Positions 17,180 to 27,451 are shown, counted from the first letter of the stretch. The stretch: 64,000 nucleotides of DNA from Trinickia mobilis (GCF_017315705.1 NZ_JAFLRF010000005.1:281833-345832); one strand, 5' to 3'. Notes: a model not told the origin generated them from the sequence alone. Translations and numbers: made by a program.

Positions 17180-19282
17180 CTATGCGCGCTGCGGTTTGCG
17201 CTGCAGCTGCCGCAATTCGTCGACAGGAATATGGCAGCGAATGCGATGCTCGCCGCCAGCCTCGACGAAAGGCGGGTCCTGCTGTTCGCAGATTGCGCCG
17301 AGCTTGCGCGGGCAGCGCGTCTGGAACATGCAGCCAGAGGGCGGCGCTGCCGGGCTCGGCAAGTCGCCGGAAAGACGGATGCGCGCGAGCTCGGCGCCGT
17401 TGCCGTCGAGCGTCGGCACCGAAGAGAGCAGCGCTTCGGTGTACGGATGGTGCGGGCCGTCGAACACCGCGCCGGCCGGACCGATTTCCATCAGCCGGCC
17501 GACGTACAGCACCGCGATCCGGTCTGACACATAGCGCACGACGTGCAGGTCGTGCGAAATGAACACGTAGCTCACGCCGCGCTCGCGCTGCAAGTCGGCG
17601 AGCAGATTCAGGATCGCCGCTTGCACCGAGACGTCGAGCGCGGAGGTCGGTTCGTCGCACACCACGACGCGCGGGTCGCCGGCGAAGGCGCGCGCAATCG
17701 CGACGCGCTGCTTGAGGCCGCCCGACAACTGCCGCGTGCGCACGCCGAGATAGCGTTCGGGCAGGCGCACCGCGGCGGTCAGCGCGGCAAGCCGCGCATC
17801 GTGCGCAGGGCCGCGCAGCGCGCCGAGCTTCGACAGCGCGCGCCCGATCAGCCGCTTCACCGAATGCGCGCGATTGAGCGCCGAATCCGGGTTCTGAAAC
17901 ACGATTTGCAGCGATTTGACCTGGTCGTCGTTGCGTCCTGTTACGCGCGGCGGCAAGGGCGTGCCGTCCAGTTCGAGCACGCCGCCTTCGTCGGGAGCGA
18001 GGAGGCCGAGCAGCAGTTTCGCGAGCGTGGTCTTGCCGCTGCCCGATTCGCCGACGAGGCCGAGCGTTTCGCCGGCGGCGAGTTCGAGCGAGACGTCGTC
18101 GACGGCGCGCAACGGGCCGCCCGATACGTGGAAGGTCTTCGACAGATGCGCCGCGCGCAATGCGAGCGGGCTGCCGTTCATCTTGGCCGCGGCAATCGCG
18201 GGGCTTGCGCCGTTGGCGGCAGCGCCGCTCGCTATGCGCGGCAATTCGATCGCGCGCTCGTGGTAATGGCAGCGCGACATCTGATCGCCGTGCGCGGCGT
18301 TCACGCGATAGGGCGGCGGCGCTTCGCGCCGGCAGCGTTCGTCGGCGAGCCGGCAGCGTTCCGCGTACACGCAACCCTGCGTCACGGACCCCGGCAGCGG
18401 CAGGCTGCCCGCGATGGTGTCGAGCCGGTCGATGTCCTTGCTGCGTCCCGGGCTCGGCAGGCAGCGCAACAGGCCGACCGTGTACGGATGCCGCGGCTGC
18501 GCGAACACGTCCTGCGTCGCGCCTTCTTCGACGAGCTTACCCGCGTACAGCACGCCGACGCGGTCGCACATGCGCCCGATCACGGCAAGGTTGTGACTGA
18601 TGAAGAGCACGGCGGTGCCGAGTTCGCGGCGCAATTGCGCGACGAGATCGAGCACTTCCGCTTCGACCGTGGCGTCGAGTCCGGTGGTCGGCTCGTCGAG
18701 AATCAGAAGCTCGGGATTCGACGCGAGCGCCATCGCAATCACGACGCGCTGCTGCATGCCGCCCGACAACTGATGAGGATAACTATCCATCACCCGCTCC
18801 GGCGCCGCGATGCGCACGCGCCGCAGCATCTCGAGCGTGCGCGCGAGCGCATCGGCGCGCGTCGCACCTGCCGCTTCGAACGCTTCGGTGACTTGCCGCG
18901 CGATCGTCAGCGACGGATTGAGCGCGCGCGACGGGTCCTGGTAGACCATCGAAATCGCGTTTGCGCGCAGGCGCCGCAGTGCATCGGCGTCGAGCGTGGC
19001 GATGTCTTGCCCGGCGATCGAAATGCGCCCGGCTTTGACCTTGCCGTTTCGCGGCAGATAGCGGAGCGTCGCCATCGCGACCGTCGACTTGCCGCAGCCC
19101 GATTCGCCTACGAGCCCGTACGCCTCGCCGCGCCGCACGCGGAACGACACGTCCTGCAGCACTTCGCGATCGCGTCCGCGCATCCGGTACGTGACGGTGA
19201 GGCCGACGACGGTCAACGCGTCGGTCTTATCGCTCTTCGAAACGTCGAATGCCGGAAAGGAGGAGGGCGGCGGACCGTTCAT
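17180..19282 (-). CDS. Dipeptide/oligopeptide ABC importer, fused double ATPase
   Basis: The 700-residue protein joins two OppD/OppF-type ATPases. Domain 1 (about 22-290) has Walker A GESGCGKST at 59-67, signature LSGGMQQR and Walker B LLILDEPTTGLDATV. Domain 2 has Walker A GESGSGKTT near residue 410, signature LSGGLKQR and VVCDEPTSALDVS. Each is followed by the Cys-rich oligopeptide-transporter C-terminal motif (CVYAERCRLADERCR; CMFQTRCPRK). The fused layout is like GsiA. The ATG at 19282 overlaps the permease stop as ATGA. It energises uptake of peptides or similar solutes; the true substrate is not evident. Confidence 0.92.
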   Translation of the reverse strand: MNGPPPSSFPAFDVSKSDKTDALTVVGLTVTYRMRGRDREVLQDVSFRVRRGEAYGLVGESGCGKSTVAMATLRYLPRNGKVKAGRISIAGQDIATLDADALRRLRANAISMVYQDPSRALNPSLTIARQVTEAFEAAGATRADALARTLEMLRRVRIAAPERVMDSYPHQLSGGMQQRVVIAMALASNPELLILDEPTTGLDATVEAEVLDLVAQLRRELGTAVLFISHNLAVIGRMCDRVGVLYAGKLVEEGATQDVFAQPRHPYTVGLLRCLPSPGRSKDIDRLDTIAGSLPLPGSVTQGCVYAERCRLADERCRREAPPPYRVNAAHGDQMSRCHYHERAIELPRIASGAAANGASPAIAAAKMNGSPLALRAAHLSKTFHVSGGPLRAVDDVSLELAAGETLGLVGESGSGKTTLAKLLLGLLAPDEGGVLELDGTPLPPRVTGRNDDQVKSLQIVFQNPDSALNRAHSVKRLIGRALSKLGALRGPAHDARLAALTAAVRLPERYLGVRTRQLSGGLKQRVAIARAFAGDPRVVVCDEPTSALDVSVQAAILNLLADLQRERGVSYVFISHDLHVVRYVSDRIAVLYVGRLMEIGPAGAVFDGPHHPYTEALLSSVPTLDGNGAELARIRLSGDLPSPAAPPSGCMFQTRCPRKLGAICEQQDPPFVEAGGEHRIRCHIPVDELRQLQRKPQRA

Positions 19283-20142
19283 CGGTCGAGCACTCCCTGG
19301 ACGCTGTCGGCGATCAGGTTCACGCCCACCACGAGCGTGGCGATCGCGAGCGCGTCGAACACGACGGTCCACCACGCGCCGCCCGCCATCAGCGTGTACG
19401 ACTCGGAGAGCGCGAGCCCCCAGTCGGCCGAGGGCGGCTGGATGCCGAAGCCGAGGAACGAGAGCGTCGCGACCGCGAAGATCGCGTAGCCGAGCCGCAC
19501 GTTCGCCTCGACGGCGATCGGCGGCAGCACGTTCGGCAGGATCTCCGCGAACATGATGTAGACCGCGCTTTCGCCGCGCAATTGCGCGGCGGCCACGTAG
19601 TCGAGATGGCGCTCGGCGAGCACGGCGGCGCGCACGGTGCGCGCGGTGATCGGCGTGAACGTGATGCCGATCACGAGGATCACGGTCGCGTTCGAAGCGC
19701 CGACGGCCGCGAGCGCGAGCAGCGCGACGATGACGAGCGGCAGCGCGAGCAGCGCATCGATCGCGCGGCCGACGACGTTGTCGACCCAGCCGCCGAAATA
19801 ACCGACGAAGAGGCCAAGCGCGGTGCCCGCGAACGTGCCTAGCAGCGTGGCGAGCGGCGCGATCGTGAGGATGTCGCGCGCGCCGACGATCACGCGCGAA
19901 AAGATATCGCGCCCGAGCTGATCGGTGCCGAACCAGTGCACGTGATCGGGCGGCGTGAGCGAATTGAGCGGATCGGACGCATACGGATCGAGCGGCACGG
20001 CGAGCGGACCGAAGAGCGCGCACAGCACCCAGAACGCGACGATCAGCACGCCGACGACGAAGGTCGGCGAGCGCAGCAGCACGCGCAGCGCTTCGAGGTA
20101 CGCATGCTTCGGGCGAGCGGCGATATCGACGGCAGTGCTCAT
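19279..20142 (-). CDS. Dipeptide-type ABC importer permease (DppC-like)
   Basis: The 287-residue inner-membrane protein has an N-terminal anchor (VVGVLIVAFWVLCALFGPLA). The DppC-type segment HWFGTDQLGRDIFSRVIVGAR follows, then membrane segments and a cytoplasmic EAA loop (AAAQLRGESAVYIMFAEILPN). It pairs with the DppB-like permease to form the channel. Start 20142 and stop 19279 each overlap the neighbouring genes by four bases, so the whole operon is coupled. The upstream open frame in the same phase is a shadow of the preceding gene. Confidence 0.93.
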   Translation of the reverse strand: MSTAVDIAARPKHAYLEALRVLLRSPTFVVGVLIVAFWVLCALFGPLAVPLDPYASDPLNSLTPPDHVHWFGTDQLGRDIFSRVIVGARDILTIAPLATLLGTFAGTALGLFVGYFGGWVDNVVGRAIDALLALPLVIVALLALAAVGASNATVILVIGITFTPITARTVRAAVLAERHLDYVAAAQLRGESAVYIMFAEILPNVLPPIAVEANVRLGYAIFAVATLSFLGFGIQPPSADWGLALSESYTLMAGGAWWTVVFDALAIATLVVGVNLIADSVQGVLDR

Positions 20143-21149
20143 TCGGAGCCTCTCACGCGCAGCCGCGGATTGAGCGCGACGGAAAGCGCGTCGGCGGCGA
20201 GATTGGCGACCGTATAGACGACGCCGATCGTCAGCACACCGGCTTCGAGCATCGGAAAGTCCTTCGATTTCGCGGCGTTGTAGATCAAGGAGCCGATGCC
20301 CTGGTAGTGAAACAGCGTCTCGACGACGACGAGCCCGCCGATCATGTAGCCGAGCTGCGTGGCGGCGACGGTGATGGTCGGCAAAAGTGCGTTGCGCAGC
20401 ACGTGCCGCATGATCACGACGCGCTGCGGCAGGCCTTTCAGGATCGCGGTGCGCGTGTAGTCGGCGTCGAGCGCTTCGACGGTGCCCGCGCGCGCCATGC
20501 GCGCGATATAGCCGAAGAACACGAACACGAGCGGCAGCACGGGCAGGATCAAGTGCCTTAACTGTTCGAAGACGCCCGCATTGGCCGGATAGTCCGCTTC
20601 GATCGGCAGCCAGTCGAGCCAGATGCCGAATACGAGAATCAGCACGATCGACGAGACGAATTCGGGCACCACGGTGGCGGACAGCCCGGTGATGCTGATC
20701 GCGCGGTCGAGGAAGCGCCCGGCGTGCATTGCGGCCCACACGCCGCCCGCGATGCCGAGCGGCACGACGACGATGAACGCGAGCGCGCCGAGCTTCGCCG
20801 AGTTGCCGACCGCGCTCGCAATGAACGGCGCGACGGGCGCGCGAAACGCGTACGACATGCCCATGTCGCCCTGCAGGAAGTGCGTGATCCACTCGACGTA
20901 CTGCACCAGGAGCGGCCGGTCGGTGCCGAGTTGGTGGTCGAGCGCGGCGACCGCGCGCGCATCGGCGAGCGGCCCGAGAATCGCACGGCCGACATCGCCG
21001 GGCAGAAGCTGTCCGCCGGCGAACACGATCACCGACAGCAGCCACAGCGTGACGAGCGACAACGCGAGCCGCGTCGCGAGAAAGCGTGCGACGCGAGCCG
21101 CATTGCCGCTTGCGGCCCGCCGTTGGGGAGAAGAGGCCGTGGTCGACAT
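20139..21149 (-). CDS. Dipeptide-type ABC importer permease (DppB-like)
   Basis: The 336-residue inner-membrane protein matches the DppB/OppB family. It has an N-terminal membrane segment (ATRLALSLVTLWLLSVIVFAG), a periplasmic loop with LDHQLGTDRPLLVQYVEWI and GDMGMSY, several hydrophobic segments, and the EAA loop (EALDADYTRTAILKGLPQRVV). It forms a heterodimer with the DppC-like partner. The gene begins 43 bases after the binding-protein gene. All four parts of the importer are intact and in order. Confidence 0.93.
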   Translation of the reverse strand: MSTTASSPQRRAASGNAARVARFLATRLALSLVTLWLLSVIVFAGGQLLPGDVGRAILGPLADARAVAALDHQLGTDRPLLVQYVEWITHFLQGDMGMSYAFRAPVAPFIASAVGNSAKLGALAFIVVVPLGIAGGVWAAMHAGRFLDRAISITGLSATVVPEFVSSIVLILVFGIWLDWLPIEADYPANAGVFEQLRHLILPVLPLVFVFFGYIARMARAGTVEALDADYTRTAILKGLPQRVVIMRHVLRNALLPTITVAATQLGYMIGGLVVVETLFHYQGIGSLIYNAAKSKDFPMLEAGVLTIGVVYTVANLAADALSVALNPRLRVRGSE

Positions 21150-21192
21150 CGCTCTTTCGTGAATGGCTCGCGCCTCGCTTCGCTGTCGGGCG

Positions 21193-22875
21193 CTACGCGG
21201 TGAGCGTCGCGCGATCCAAGTACAGCTGCAGGATCGCGGTGAAGCGCACGCCGTTGAGCGCCTTGCGTGCAGCGATCAGTTGATCGAAGAAATACGGGAT
21301 CATGACCGGCGTTTCGTCGAGCAAGAGTGTCTGGATCTGGCCGGAGATCTTCTTTTGCGATGCGATGCCGAGTGCCCCGACGAACTGCGCGACGAGCGCA
21401 TCGTACTGCGGGTTCTTGAAGTGCGCCGCGTTCCACGTGCCGCTGCTCGTGAGCGGGGCGCTCAGGAACACGTTCGGCACGCCGCGGTGGCCGTAGTCGG
21501 TGATGCCGAGCGGCGAGTCGAGCCAGTCCGATTTGCCGGGCGTGCCGGCGCCGTAGTACAGCTCCTGGCTTTCGACCTTGAGCGAAATGTTCACGCCGAT
21601 CGCCTTCGCCGCGTTCTGCACGACGACCGCCAGATCGGGAATCTCCATGAACTTCTCGGTGGTGAGCGTGACGTCGAAGCCGTTCGGATGGCCCGCCTGC
21701 GCGAGCAGCTGCTTGGCATTTGCGACGTCGAGCCTGCGCTGCGCGATCGCGGTGTCCGTCGACGGAAACACCGGCGCAAACGGGCTGTCGTTGCCAAGCG
21801 CCGCGCGGCTGTGGAAGAGGCCGCGCACCATCACGTCGCGGTTCAGCGCGAGCGCGAGTGCCTGGCGCACGCGCTTGTCGGTGAACGGCGCGATGTCGTT
21901 GCGCATGTGGATCTGCCGATGCGCGCTGGACTTCACGCCCATCACCTTGAAGCCGGGGTTGTTCACGATACCGGCTCCGCCCTGGATCGTGAACCCGGCC
22001 ATTACGTCGGCCTGTCGTCCCTGCAGCGCAAGGATCTGCGCCTGCTGGTCCGCGTAGAAAGAAAACTGTATGCGCTCCGGCAACGCTTTTTCGCCCCAGT
22101 AGTCGGGGTTGCGCACGAACGAGGCGCCGACCTTCGGCGTGTACTTTTCGAGCTTGAACGGGCCGGTGCCGATGAAGGTCTGTTCGTAGTTGCCGCTGAA
22201 ATTCGCCGGCAGCATCACCGCGTTGTAATTGTCGGAAGAAACGTAGTAGGGGAAGTTGCCGTTGGGTGCGTCGAGATGGAACGCGACCGTGTGGTCGTCG
22301 ACGACTTGCGTGCCGCCCTTGGACAAGACCCCTTTCAGGACCGACAGCGCCGCCGACCCGCTCGCGGGATTGGCGAGGCGGTCGAACGTCGCGGCGACGT
22401 CTTTCGCCGTGAACGGCTGGCCATCGTGGAACTTGACGTTCTGGCGCAGCTTGAAGGTCCACACGTCGCCCTTGTCGTTCGGCTGCCACGACAGCGCGAG
22501 CGCGGGTCTCAGCATCATGTGCTCGCTGTCGTCGTCGATCAGGAACTCGCCCGTCTGATTCAAGAGACCGACGCCCGATGCGTCTGCGACGGTCAGCGGG
22601 TTCACTGCGCCCGCGGGCATCAGGTGCGCGACGCGAATCGTCGCGTTGGCGCCGGCCGTGCCTTGCGCGCGCGCGGTGCCCGGTCCCGGTACGAGGAGCG
22701 CGCCGCCGCCCGCGGCCGCGAGCAAGCCTGAAAGTCCCATCACGCCTGCGTGACGCAGCAGTTCGCGGCGCGTCACGCGGCCCGCGAAGTATTCGTCGAT
22801 GGCGTGATTGCCCAATTCGCCGGCGTCGCGGCGGGCGGCTTCGAGAGCCAAGCGGAGTTCCGCAGGAGTCTTCAT
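21193..22875 (-). CDS. Family 5 ABC substrate-binding protein (peptide/nickel type)
   Basis: The 560-residue periplasmic protein belongs to the DppA/OppA/NikA class: WTFKLRQNVKFHDGQPFTAKDV, GTGPFKLEKYTPK, IQFSFYADQQAQILALQGRQADV and a long C-terminal lobe. A TRRELL motif at about residues 35-40, before a hydrophobic Ala/Gly-rich run and an Ala-x-Ala site, looks like a twin-arginine export signal placed unusually far from the N-terminus. It is the first gene of the four-gene importer operon. Ligand is not predictable; peptides, opines or metal chelates are all possible. Confidence 0.9.
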   Translation of the reverse strand: MKTPAELRLALEAARRDAGELGNHAIDEYFAGRVTRRELLRHAGVMGLSGLLAAAGGGALLVPGPGTARAQGTAGANATIRVAHLMPAGAVNPLTVADASGVGLLNQTGEFLIDDDSEHMMLRPALALSWQPNDKGDVWTFKLRQNVKFHDGQPFTAKDVAATFDRLANPASGSAALSVLKGVLSKGGTQVVDDHTVAFHLDAPNGNFPYYVSSDNYNAVMLPANFSGNYEQTFIGTGPFKLEKYTPKVGASFVRNPDYWGEKALPERIQFSFYADQQAQILALQGRQADVMAGFTIQGGAGIVNNPGFKVMGVKSSAHRQIHMRNDIAPFTDKRVRQALALALNRDVMVRGLFHSRAALGNDSPFAPVFPSTDTAIAQRRLDVANAKQLLAQAGHPNGFDVTLTTEKFMEIPDLAVVVQNAAKAIGVNISLKVESQELYYGAGTPGKSDWLDSPLGITDYGHRGVPNVFLSAPLTSSGTWNAAHFKNPQYDALVAQFVGALGIASQKKISGQIQTLLLDETPVMIPYFFDQLIAARKALNGVRFTAILQLYLDRATLTA

Positions 22876-23134
22876 CGATGAGTTTTCCGTATCGTGGAGG
22901 GGCGCGCCGCCGGGGGCGCGTTTGGGACGAGCGGTGCCGCGATGATGAAAGCGGTTTTAGTGTAAGCGATTGGGCCCGATTGCGGCGCGTTCGTGCGTGT
23001 CGCGGGCTGCAAGCCGGGCGGGAATGCCGCCGATTTGTGTCACGCCAACAACGGCACGCCGGCCGCGCGTCGCTGCGGCGCGAAAGCCGCTGCTATGACT
23101 GCGGCATCGGGCGTGCAGCAAAGGGCGTTCCCGA
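22876..23134. other. Gap upstream of the ABC importer
   Basis: About 260 bases without a convincing gene. The importer promoter should lie here on the minus strand. I see no clear operator. Confidence 0.35.
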
Positions 23135-23172
23135 GCGCTGGGCGCTCCCTTCTGCGCAGGAGCGCCCAGCGC
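23135..23172 (-). terminator. Strong hairpin after the cupin gene
   Basis: Two perfect 14-base arms (GCGCTGGGCGCTCC and complement) surround a 10-base loop, directly after the cupin stop. There is no T-run, so termination may be weak or the hairpin may protect the mRNA end. Confidence 0.55.
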
Positions 23173-23175
23173 GTT

Positions 23176-23661
23176 TCAATCATCGTGTGGATGCTTGTGA
23201 ATCGGATCGACCCAATAAACGGTCTCAGGCGTTTCGACCGCATCGATATTCAGGTTCACGACCACCGCCTCGTTGTCGCTGCGCACGAGCACGCATTCGA
23301 GCGGCTCGTCGGTGCTCGCATTGATCTCCTGATGCGGCACGTAGGGCGGCACGAAGATGAAGTCGCCGGGGCCCGCCTCCGCGGTGAATTCGAGGTGCTC
23401 GCCCCAGCGCATGCGCGCATGGCCGCGCACGACGTAGATCACGCTTTCGAGCGCGCCGTGGTGATGCGCGCCCGTCTTCGCGTTCGGATGGATCGTGACG
23501 GTGCCGGCCCAGATCTTCTGGGCGCCGACACGTGCCGCGTTGATCGCCGCCGCGCGGTTCATGCCTGGCGTTTGCGCAGTGTTGGTGTCGAGCTGGTCGC
23601 CGCGGATCACTTTCACGCCGTGCTCGCGCCAGTCGACGGGCGGGGTGGGGTGGTCGTTCAT
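23176..23661 (-). CDS. Cupin-domain protein
   Basis: The 161-residue single-domain cupin has both metal-binding motifs: HHHGALESVIYVVRGHARMRWGE (motif 1, with three His and a Glu) and PGDFIFVPPYVPHQEIN (motif 2). It has no signal peptide. The start at 23661 (MNDHPTPP) is the family-like one; the longer upstream frame enters the region after the EF-G gene. The C-terminus is His-rich (DPIHKHPHDD). Cupins of this type may be enzymes or storage or sensor proteins; no substrate can be assigned from its neighbours. Confidence 0.8.
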   Translation of the reverse strand: MNDHPTPPVDWREHGVKVIRGDQLDTNTAQTPGMNRAAAINAARVGAQKIWAGTVTIHPNAKTGAHHHGALESVIYVVRGHARMRWGEHLEFTAEAGPGDFIFVPPYVPHQEINASTDEPLECVLVRSDNEAVVVNLNIDAVETPETVYWVDPIHKHPHDD

Positions 23662-23773
23662 GATGATTCGTAGGGGTCTGAAAAAAACCCGTCCGAGACC
23701 GTGTGCCTCGGACGGGCCGGCTCTACTGCGCCGTAGCGGGCAGTGCCGGGCCGGGGGCATGCCCGGCCCGCGC

Positions 23774-25885
23774 TCACCTTGTCGCCTTCGAGTTGATGAT
23801 CGCCTCCGACACGTTCCCCGGCGTTTCCGCGTAGTGCTTGAACTCCATCGTGTAGGTGGCGCGCCCTTGCGTGAGCGAGCGCAGCGACGTCGAGTAGCCG
23901 AACATCTCCGCAAGCGGCACCTCGGCGCGCACGAGCTTGCCGCCGCCGCCCGCGATGTCCTCCATGCCCTGCACGATGCCGCGCCGGCTCGAGAGGTCGC
24001 CCATCACGTTGCCCATGAAGTCTTCCGGCGTCTCCACTTCGACATGCATCATCGGCTCGAGCAGCACCGGCTTCGCGCGGCGCATGCCTTCCTTGAACGC
24101 CATCGAACCGGCCATCCGGAACGCGTTTTCGTTCGAGTCGACGTCGTGGTACGAACCGAACGTGAGCGTCGCCTTCACGTCGACGACCGGATAGCCAGCG
24201 AGCACGCCGGACTTGAGCGTTTCCTGGATGCCCTTGTCGACCGCGGGGATGAATTCGCGCGGCACGACGCCGCCCTTGATCGCGTCGACGAATTCGTAGC
24301 CGCCGCCGGGCTTCTGCGGTTCGAGCTTCAAGACGACGTGACCGTACTGGCCGCGTCCGCCCGACTGCTTGACGAACTTGCCTTCGACGTCTTCCGCGGT
24401 GGTGCGGATCGTCTCGCGATAGGCGACCTGCGGCTTGCCGACCGTCGCTTCGACGCCGAACTCGCGCTTCATGCGGTCGACGAGAATTTCGAGGTGCAGC
24501 TCGCCCATACCCGAGATGATCGTCTGGCCGGATTCTTCATCGGTCTGCACGCGAAACGACGGATCTTCCTGCGCGAGGCGATTGAGCGCGATGCCCATCT
24601 TTTCCTGGTCGGCTTTCGTTTTCGGCTCGACGGCCTGCGAGATCACCGGTTCGGGGAAGATCATCTTCTCGAGGATGATGATGTGGTTCGGGTCGCATAG
24701 CGTGTCGCCGGTCGTGGCCTCTTTCAGGCCGACCGCCGCGGCGATATCGCCCGCATACACCTCCTTGATTTCCTTGCGCTCGTTCGCGTGCATCTGCAGG
24801 ATGCGCCCGAGGCGCTCCTTCTTCGACTTCACGGGGTTGTAGACCGTGTCGCCCGAATTGACGACGCCCGAGTACACGCGAAAGAAGATCAGTTGGCCGA
24901 CGAACGGGTCCGTCATGATCTTGAACGCGAGTGCCGAGAACGGCTCTTCGTCGCTCGGATGGCGCTCGGCTTCCTTATCGTCCTCGTCGTGGCCGAGAAT
25001 CGCGGGCACGTCGACGGGCGAGGGCAGGTAGTCGATCACCGCATCGAGCATCGCCTGCACGCCCTTGTTCTTGAACGCGCTGCCGCACAGCATCGGCACG
25101 ATCTCGTTGGCGATCGTGCGCTTGCGCAACGCGGTCTTGATGTCTTGCTCGGTCAGCGAGTGGTGGTCTTCGAGGTACTTCTCGAGCAGTTCCTCGCTCG
25201 CCTCGGCGGCGGCTTCGACCATCTTCTCGCGCCATTCCTCGGCGGTCGCCTTGAGGTTGTCCGGGATGTCCTGGTACTCGAACTTCACGCCCTGGCTTTC
25301 CTCATCCCAGATGATCGCCTTCATCTTCACGAGGTCGATCACGCCCTGGAAATGCTCTTCCGCGCCCACCGGAATCTGGATCGGCACCGCGACGCCCTTC
25401 AGGCGCTCGCCGATCTGACGCTGCACGCGGAAGAAGTCGGCGCCGACGCGGTCCATCTTGTTGACGAACGCGATGCGCGGCACCTTGTACTTGTTCGCCT
25501 GGCGCCAGACCGTTTCCGATTGCGGCTGCACGCCGCCGACGGAGTCGTACACCATGCACGCGCCGTCGAGCACGCGCATCGAGCGCTCGACTTCGATCGT
25601 GAAGTCGACGTGCCCCGGGGTATCGATGATGTTGATCCGATGTTCGGGGTAGTTGCCGGCCATGCCCTTCCAGAAGGCCGTGGTGGCGGCGGACGTGATC
25701 GTGATGCCGCGCTCTTGCTCCTGCTCCATCCAGTCCATCGTCGCCGCCCCGTCGTGAACCTCTCCGATCTTATGGCTCACGCCGGTGTAGAACAGAATGC
25801 GTTCGGTGGTGGTGGTCTTGCCGGCATCGATGTGAGCGCTGATGCCGATGTTCCGGTAGCGCTCGATGGGGGTCTTGCGGGGCAC
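23774..25885 (-). CDS. fusA: Elongation factor G, paralogue outside the str operon
   Basis: The 703-residue GTPase has the full EF-G layout: G1 [12 protein letters not shown], switch [11 protein letters not shown]3 DTPGHVDF, G4 NKMD, domain II ([17 protein letters not shown]), domain III-V motifs [11 protein letters not shown] and GRGQYGHV, and [18 protein letters not shown] drives translocation and, with RRF, ribosome recycling. The usual fusA sits between rpsG and tufA. None of those are here, so this is likely the second EF-G known in many Burkholderia. The GTG start at 25885 has a strong AAGGAGG upstream. It appears to be a single-gene transcript. Confidence 0.93.
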   Translation of the reverse strand: MPRKTPIERYRNIGISAHIDAGKTTTTERILFYTGVSHKIGEVHDGAATMDWMEQEQERGITITSAATTAFWKGMAGNYPEHRINIIDTPGHVDFTIEVERSMRVLDGACMVYDSVGGVQPQSETVWRQANKYKVPRIAFVNKMDRVGADFFRVQRQIGERLKGVAVPIQIPVGAEEHFQGVIDLVKMKAIIWDEESQGVKFEYQDIPDNLKATAEEWREKMVEAAAEASEELLEKYLEDHHSLTEQDIKTALRKRTIANEIVPMLCGSAFKNKGVQAMLDAVIDYLPSPVDVPAILGHDEDDKEAERHPSDEEPFSALAFKIMTDPFVGQLIFFRVYSGVVNSGDTVYNPVKSKKERLGRILQMHANERKEIKEVYAGDIAAAVGLKEATTGDTLCDPNHIIILEKMIFPEPVISQAVEPKTKADQEKMGIALNRLAQEDPSFRVQTDEESGQTIISGMGELHLEILVDRMKREFGVEATVGKPQVAYRETIRTTAEDVEGKFVKQSGGRGQYGHVVLKLEPQKPGGGYEFVDAIKGGVVPREFIPAVDKGIQETLKSGVLAGYPVVDVKATLTFGSYHDVDSNENAFRMAGSMAFKEGMRRAKPVLLEPMMHVEVETPEDFMGNVMGDLSSRRGIVQGMEDIAGGGGKLVRAEVPLAEMFGYSTSLRSLTQGRATYTMEFKHYAETPGNVSEAIINSKATR

Positions 25886-26184
25886 GTGAGCCTCCTTGGA
25901 GTTGGGCGCCGCCGAAGGAACCGGACGGGCGGCGCTGGCGGACCGCTTGGAAGCATCGCTGGGTCGTGCGGGTTTGCCGGACGATCAGCGGCGCTTGCGG
26001 TGACAGACTACAAGAATAGCGCTTGGCGAACGCTTTTGCAGGAATCTTGCCAGTCCGGCGAAGAGGCGGTGGGGCGGGTGTCAGCGCGGAAACAGGGCGG
26101 CTGGCGCGGTGGCGGGGGAGGGCCGCGGCCGCGCCGGGGCGCGGCGCAGGAGAAGCGCTTACGGGTAAGCGGTGAAGCGCAGCC

Positions 26185-26682
26185 TCATTGCGGCTGCGGC
26201 AAGCCTTGGATCTGCATCCCGGGCTTGATGCCCTTCGCGGCGAACCACCCCTTGCTCATTTCCAGCGCATAGACGCCGTTGTTCGTCGGGCAGTGATTGT
26301 TGGTGGTCTCGGCCTGCATTTCGTCGATGTCGGTGACCGTGCCGTCGGCACGTATGAACGCGATCGACAGCGGGATCAGCGTGTTCTTCATCCAGAAGCA
26401 GTGCACGGCGTTCTCGTTGAACACGAACAGCATCCCTTCGTTCGGTTGGAGCTTCGTGCGATACATGAGGCCCTGTTCGCGGTCCGCGTCGCTCGCGGCC
26501 ACGGCGGCATCGATCGCATACATGCCTATCGACAGCTTCACGCGCGGAAAGTCGCCCGGCTGCTTGGCGCCGGGGGGCATCTGCTGCGCGAAAGCGGCGG
26601 TCGATGCGAGAGACAACGCAGCAACCGGCAATGCGATGGCAAGCGCCACGTGCGCCGTCAACGAGCTCAGGGAAAATCGCAC
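26185..26682 (-). CDS. DUF192 exported protein
   Basis: The 165-residue product has a signal peptide (VALAIALPVAALSLASTAAFA) and a DUF192 domain: EQGLMYRTKLQPNEGMLFVF, HCFWMKNTLIPLSIAFI, and TDIDEMQAET, ending in ALEMSKGWFAAKGIKPGMQI. I chose a GTG start at 26682 because AAGGAG lies eight bases upstream; an ATG at 26715 is in frame but has no such site and would place basic residues before the signal. DUF192 proteins are common and poorly understood. The gap to the EF-G gene is about 300 bases and holds nothing obvious. Confidence 0.8.
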   Translation of the reverse strand: MRFSLSSLTAHVALAIALPVAALSLASTAAFAQQMPPGAKQPGDFPRVKLSIGMYAIDAAVAASDADREQGLMYRTKLQPNEGMLFVFNENAVHCFWMKNTLIPLSIAFIRADGTVTDIDEMQAETTNNHCPTNNGVYALEMSKGWFAAKGIKPGMQIQGLPQPQ

Positions 26683-26744
26683 GACACTACTCCTTGCTGA
26701 TTGGACCCTGCGCATGTTACGCGAGTGGTCATCAAACCAAAAGA

Positions 26745-26778
26745 AAAAGGCAGATCGCCTTGCGGCCATCTGCCTTTC
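26745..26778 (-). terminator. Rho-independent terminator of the small Lys-rich protein gene
   Basis: Arms AAAGGCAGAT and ATCTGCCTTT surround a 12-base loop. Read on the minus strand it ends in a T-rich run. Confidence 0.85.
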
Positions 26779-26833
26779 AACGCCGTAAAGAACGGCAGGA
26801 CTGCTAGTTCTTGACTGCGTTGTTACGACAAAC

Positions 26834-27037
26834 TTACTCCGAAGCGGCCGATGCGGCTTCTGCCTTAGCTGCCTTCTTGTGCGCCTTCTTGTGCATTGCC
26901 TTGTGTTCCTTCTTGGCCATCGAGCCCGAAGCAGCCATCGGAGCAGCAGCCGAAGCAGCAGCCGGAGCCGACGCGCTTTGTGCGAAAGCAGCCGTTGCGA
27001 AGAGGCCAGCGACCAGAGCGGCGATCAGTTTGTTCAT
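26834..27037 (-). CDS. Small exported Lys/Ala/His-rich protein (acid-shock-like)
   Basis: The 67-residue product starts with a signal peptide (MNKLIAALVAGLFATAAFAQ). An Ala/Ser/Pro spacer and a highly basic segment KKEHKAMHKKAHKKAAKAE follow. The composition resembles the E. coli acid-shock protein Asr, a basic periplasmic protein, but similarity is by composition only. Its own terminator follows. The upstream gap is AT-rich near the start, consistent with a separate promoter. Confidence 0.75.
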   Translation of the reverse strand: MNKLIAALVAGLFATAAFAQSASAPAAASAAAPMAASGSMAKKEHKAMHKKAHKKAAKAEAASAASE

Positions 27038-27451
27038 TTTGTAAATCCTCAGCTTTAGTTAATTAACCAAATGACCCGGTCATTGTGAGTCAAGTCGGTA
27101 AACGTGCCATCCACCTTTCGGTTGACAGCCGCATCAAACAAATTTGCTGACGCGTCTGCGAGCTGTCGGACCGCCTGTTCACACCGCTGTAACGGCCATG
27201 ACAAACGACCTTGAGGCTAATGCCGGATAGCTTCGGGCGGCATCTGCGTCGAATAACGCGTGGGTTTGCGAGTCGGTTGACGAGAATTTTTACGAATTGA
27301 TATTCGGCATGGCGCTAGGCCCTCAACCCACGGCAATAGATGCGCTTGCAACCATTTAGAGAAGGCCGTGCGGCGAAAAAAGACTTTTCCGTACAACGGG
27401 TTATAGGGGGAATCAGGCGTGGCGTCCGGCGCGTGAAACATCCGTGGAACG
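27038..27451. other. Gap between the small basic protein gene and rluE
   Basis: About 410 bases. The stretch just before the small gene is AT-rich (around 27055-27075) and probably holds its promoter. A 74-codon minus-strand frame (27217-27441) after rluE has no recognisable features. Confidence 0.4.

Noticed and set aside
27217..27441. Minus-strand 74-codon frame after rluE
   Set aside because: No Shine-Dalgarno, no recognisable motif and its N-terminal extension lies inside rluE.
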